A stretch of DNA of 64,000 nucleotides from a bacterium UBP14_UBA6098 (GTDB taxonomy: Bacteria; UBP14; UBA6098): NCBI GenBank assembly GCA_002428525.1, contig DIWU01000015.1:1-64000 (forward strand). Reading direction: 5' to 3'. The translations under genes and the position numbers were made by a program. The notes under the pieces were generated by a model. The model was given only the letters and a program-made list of their open reading frames with translations, was not told where the DNA came from and ran no database searches. Shown piece after piece: positions 62,063 through 64,000 of the stretch. Positions within the stretch are counted from its first letter, which is position 1. Each line of letters starts with the position of its first letter.

Positions 62063-62412
62063 TTCGATCCTGCCGTTTGAAGGGTTTCAGCCCCACAGGC
62101 TCTGGTCTCGTTGCTATCATTTCGATTAATCACATTGTCGATGCAATCGATGAACCTCAGTAAACACGGCACTTTGAGACGATATATCATCTTCTGGCCG
62201 TCGCGGGTGAAATCGACGATGCCGACATCTTTCAAAACGGCCAAATGTTTGGAAACCGTCGAAAAGTCCGCGCCGACGAGCTCCACAAGCTCGCACACGC
62301 AACATTCGCCCTCGGCGAGCTTCTCGACTATCGCCAGCCGCGAGGGATGCCCCAGCGCTTTGAAAATATTGGCCTTCGCCTCGATTATGTCCATATCCAT
62401 ATCAAACTCCAT
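62059..62412 (-). CDS. arsR: ArsR-family transcriptional repressor
   Basis: 117 residues from the ATG at 62410-62412 (a TTG at 62418 is in frame; other ATG codons follow at once). Winged helix-turn-helix: ANIFKALGHPSRLAIVEKLAEG, ECCVCELVELVGADFSTVSKHLAVLKDVGIVDFTRDGQ. The ECCVCEL cysteines are the metal site of ArsR sensors of As(III)/Sb(III). It should bind the palindrome at 62430-62455 and repress the operon until a metalloid binds. It is the first gene of the seven-gene operon. Confidence 0.93.
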   Translation of the reverse strand: MEFDMDMDIIEAKANIFKALGHPSRLAIVEKLAEGECCVCELVELVGADFSTVSKHLAVLKDVGIVDFTRDGQKMIYRLKVPCLLRFIDCIDNVINRNDSNETRACGAETLQTAGSK

Positions 62413-62429
62413 CTCCAATAGTCGGTTTT

Positions 62430-62455
62430 TATATTTGGCAATAATACCAAATATA
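62430..62455. promoter_or_regulatory. Palindromic operator for ArsR
   Basis: TATATTTGG and CCAAATATA form a 9-bp inverted repeat around eight bases (CAATAATA), ending 18 nt before the chosen ArsR start. Size and position fit an ArsR dimer site overlapping the promoter. Confidence 0.6.
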
Positions 62456-62534
62456 AATTTAGAATCAAGAGATTTTTTTAAGCGATATTAAAATAACCCG
62501 TCAGAGATCACGCTGAATGCGCCCGACAATCACG

Positions 62535-62560
62535 AAAAAGCCCTCCGAGAGAGGGCTTTT
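62535..62560 (-). terminator. Rho-independent terminator
   Basis: Stem AAAAGCCCTC / GAGGGCTTTT with loop CGAGA. On the minus strand a T-run follows at 62539-62535. It lies 22 nt after the stop of the 62582-63913 gene and keeps its transcript out of the arsenic operon. The plus-strand reading also ends in TTTT. Confidence 0.8.
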
Positions 62561-62581
62561 GGGATAAGAAGCTCAAGGGGA

Positions 62582-63913
62582 TTATTCTCGTTCGATGATC
62601 CTAAGGGCTTGATTTGCGGCATCTGCGGCGGCGCGGCTGGTGCTGAGCGCTTCCTTATAGTTTTCGTCGTCGAAAAGGATGCGTGCTTTGCTCTGAAGCT
62701 CTATCGCACTGGCGTGCAACTCCTTAGCCTCTCGGGAACCGGATTCCTCGACCTGAGTTGCGATTCGCTCGATGATTTTATCGGTATTAATCAAGCCCTT
62801 TTCGACATTCCAACGATTGATATCGCCGGTCTCCGCCGCGGAACGAACAGCAAGATCGGCTGTTCGCCGCGCCTCGATAACGAGCCTCTCCGCGGATTCG
62901 GTGTCGCCGTTTTGGAAGGAGGTGCGTGCCTTTTCGAGGAGACTCGCCGCTTCTGCGGCAATCTCCATTGCCTCCGGCCTCGAGCCGTCAGCCAAGTTCT
63001 CAGTCGCTTCGGCGATAATAGCCTCTGTTCTCGAGATCTCCTCCTCGAGTCGGTCGGTTGAGAGGCCGCCGCGGCGAGCGATCTCCGATGAGCGCCGGGA
63101 AAGGACGACTACCTCGTCGATAAGGCGCATCGCCTCGCGCGGACGGGCGTTGGCGAACATCAGCTCGGCCTCCGAGAGAAGCTCGAGGGCCATGTCGTGG
63201 AGTTCGACCGCCTCGAGGGCCTCGGGGAAAAGCCCTCTTTCAGTTTCGTGGACTAACTCGCGCGCATTATCGAGCTCGGATTGGATTTTTTCGGGGCTGA
63301 AAAGCCTTGCGGCCTCGATCAATGCCCGGCGTATTTGGAGGAAACGGTCTCGGGCAACCTGCGCGAGTTGCCCTGAAACAGGAAAATTCTCATCGTTATA
63401 GAAATTCCAAGCGGAGATATGCATATCGATATAGGCCGCGAAATCGCGGCGAATAATCGCGTCGCCGAACTCGTCAACCGAGGGGGTAAGCTCCTCGATA
63501 AGCTCGTCGTTCTGTTCGAGAACGCGCAGAATAGCATTCGGCGGGCCTTCTGGCGGCTTATAGCCGGCCGCGAGGATGATTCGTTCGAGTCGAAGAGCTA
63601 TCTCTCTGGCCTGACGCGTCAGGCTCAGTGCGAGCATCTGATCGTCTTCGGCGAAGGCCTCTCGCGCATCGGTTTGCATCGAAACCGCAAGCTCGAAATT
63701 GTCTATCATCACCAGTGTCGGTTCCTCGGGGAAGATATCCTGCACCCGCTCGATGATGAGATCGGTGTTATCGAGTTCCCTTTCGACATCGGTGTTAACA
63801 CGTGCGGACAACGCCCCCGCAAAGAACACAAAAAACACTAAAATCGCCGATAGCGGCGGAATCGCGAAAAACCGCCGTCTGAAATCGATTATATTTTGAA
63901 AAACTTTATCCAT
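62582..63913 (-). CDS. Membrane-anchored coiled-coil envelope protein
   Basis: 443 residues from the ATG at 63911-63913, with GGAGG eight bases upstream. One N-terminal transmembrane or signal segment (about 18-38, IPPLSAILVFFVFFAGALSA) is followed by ~400 residues of charged helix with long heptad-like stretches (SLTRQAREIALRLERIILAA, DAAVRRADEA-like Ala/Glu runs). No family recognised. The helix-rich form suggests a structural or scaffold role in the periplasm. It is monocistronic and ends at a hairpin terminator. Confidence 0.6.
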   Translation of the reverse strand: MDKVFQNIIDFRRRFFAIPPLSAILVFFVFFAGALSARVNTDVERELDNTDLIIERVQDIFPEEPTLVMIDNFELAVSMQTDAREAFAEDDQMLALSLTRQAREIALRLERIILAAGYKPPEGPPNAILRVLEQNDELIEELTPSVDEFGDAIIRRDFAAYIDMHISAWNFYNDENFPVSGQLAQVARDRFLQIRRALIEAARLFSPEKIQSELDNARELVHETERGLFPEALEAVELHDMALELLSEAELMFANARPREAMRLIDEVVVLSRRSSEIARRGGLSTDRLEEEISRTEAIIAEATENLADGSRPEAMEIAAEAASLLEKARTSFQNGDTESAERLVIEARRTADLAVRSAAETGDINRWNVEKGLINTDKIIERIATQVEESGSREAKELHASAIELQSKARILFDDENYKEALSTSRAAADAANQALRIIERE

Positions 63914-64000
63914 CGAAGCCTCCATAGCATAAAAACGGTATTCATTAACGCACAACGAATGCCAAAACATTATAGCTATGTTTATTAAGCACTTAGAGCG

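Overview
The window looks like a Gram-negative, non-proteobacterial genome, most likely an uncultured candidate-phylum member close to the Fibrobacteres-Chlorobi-Bacteroidetes group or to lineages such as Cloacimonadota, WOR-3 or TA06. The reasons are a BamA outer-membrane assembly gene, several large secreted proteins ending in 'PNPFNSA ... GVY' (T9SS/FlgD-like) C-terminal domains, a gingipain-type C25 protease, a CHU_C-like 'PNPFTPNGDGINDY' tail, and an MglA/roadblock GTPase pair. The assignment is an inference. GC content is moderately high, except in two AT-rich, probably acquired genes (20.5-21.1 kb and 57.4-58.2 kb). Many starts are TTG or GTG.

Layout. 0-4 kb is unstable: the end of a sorting-domain gene, decayed sorting-domain fragments, a lone family-4 glycosyltransferase, heptamer microsatellites, palindromic interspersed repeats and a ~0.49 kb inverted duplication. 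3.8-6.1 kb is a two-gene minus-strand operon (beta-propeller-like protein and amidase). 6.3-13.2 kb holds secreted or envelope proteins: a DUF2135-like lipoprotein, a probable outer-membrane protein, a vWA giant, a DUF3047 protein and a small membrane protein. They are punctuated by a terminator and a 162-nt nested palindrome. 13.2-20.2 kb is a plus-strand run: rplU, bamA, a small conserved ORF, a NatA-type ATPase, an ABC-2/CPBP fusion and rlmN. 20.2-24.1 kb has an AT-rich gene, a broken DNA methyltransferase, an orphan hypD, a methyltransferase and a homocysteine S-methyltransferase. 24.2-31.4 kb has a secreted protein, an AlbA_2 membrane protein, a methyltransferase and a three-gene roadblock/MglA/Pro-rich membrane protein operon.

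31.5-42.9 kb is one gene for a 3799-residue surface protein built from six cohesin-like modules and many InlB-like repeats. Then come a CDF metal transporter, a C25 protease with sorting domain (44.1-48.4 kb) and an EF-G-like GTPase. 50.7-56.9 kb is a minus-strand cluster: TPR protein, DUF4870-like protein, membrane protein, mutL, lipoprotein, miaA and a SLOG-like protein. A tRNA-Arg(CCU) follows, flanked by a stop-interrupted small gene and an Abi_C-type gene. 58.4-62.4 kb is an arsenic/thiol-redox operon (ArsR, COG0701 permease, two thioredoxin-like proteins, cupin, ArsF-like, ArsG-like) with a palindromic operator. A coiled-coil envelope protein closes the window.

The most unusual signals are palindromic repeats inserted in frame inside a sorting domain (similar in concept to Rickettsia palindromic elements), the inverted duplication around the glycosyltransferase, the nested cloverleaf palindrome, the giant cohesin-like protein and the arsenic/thioredoxin operon.
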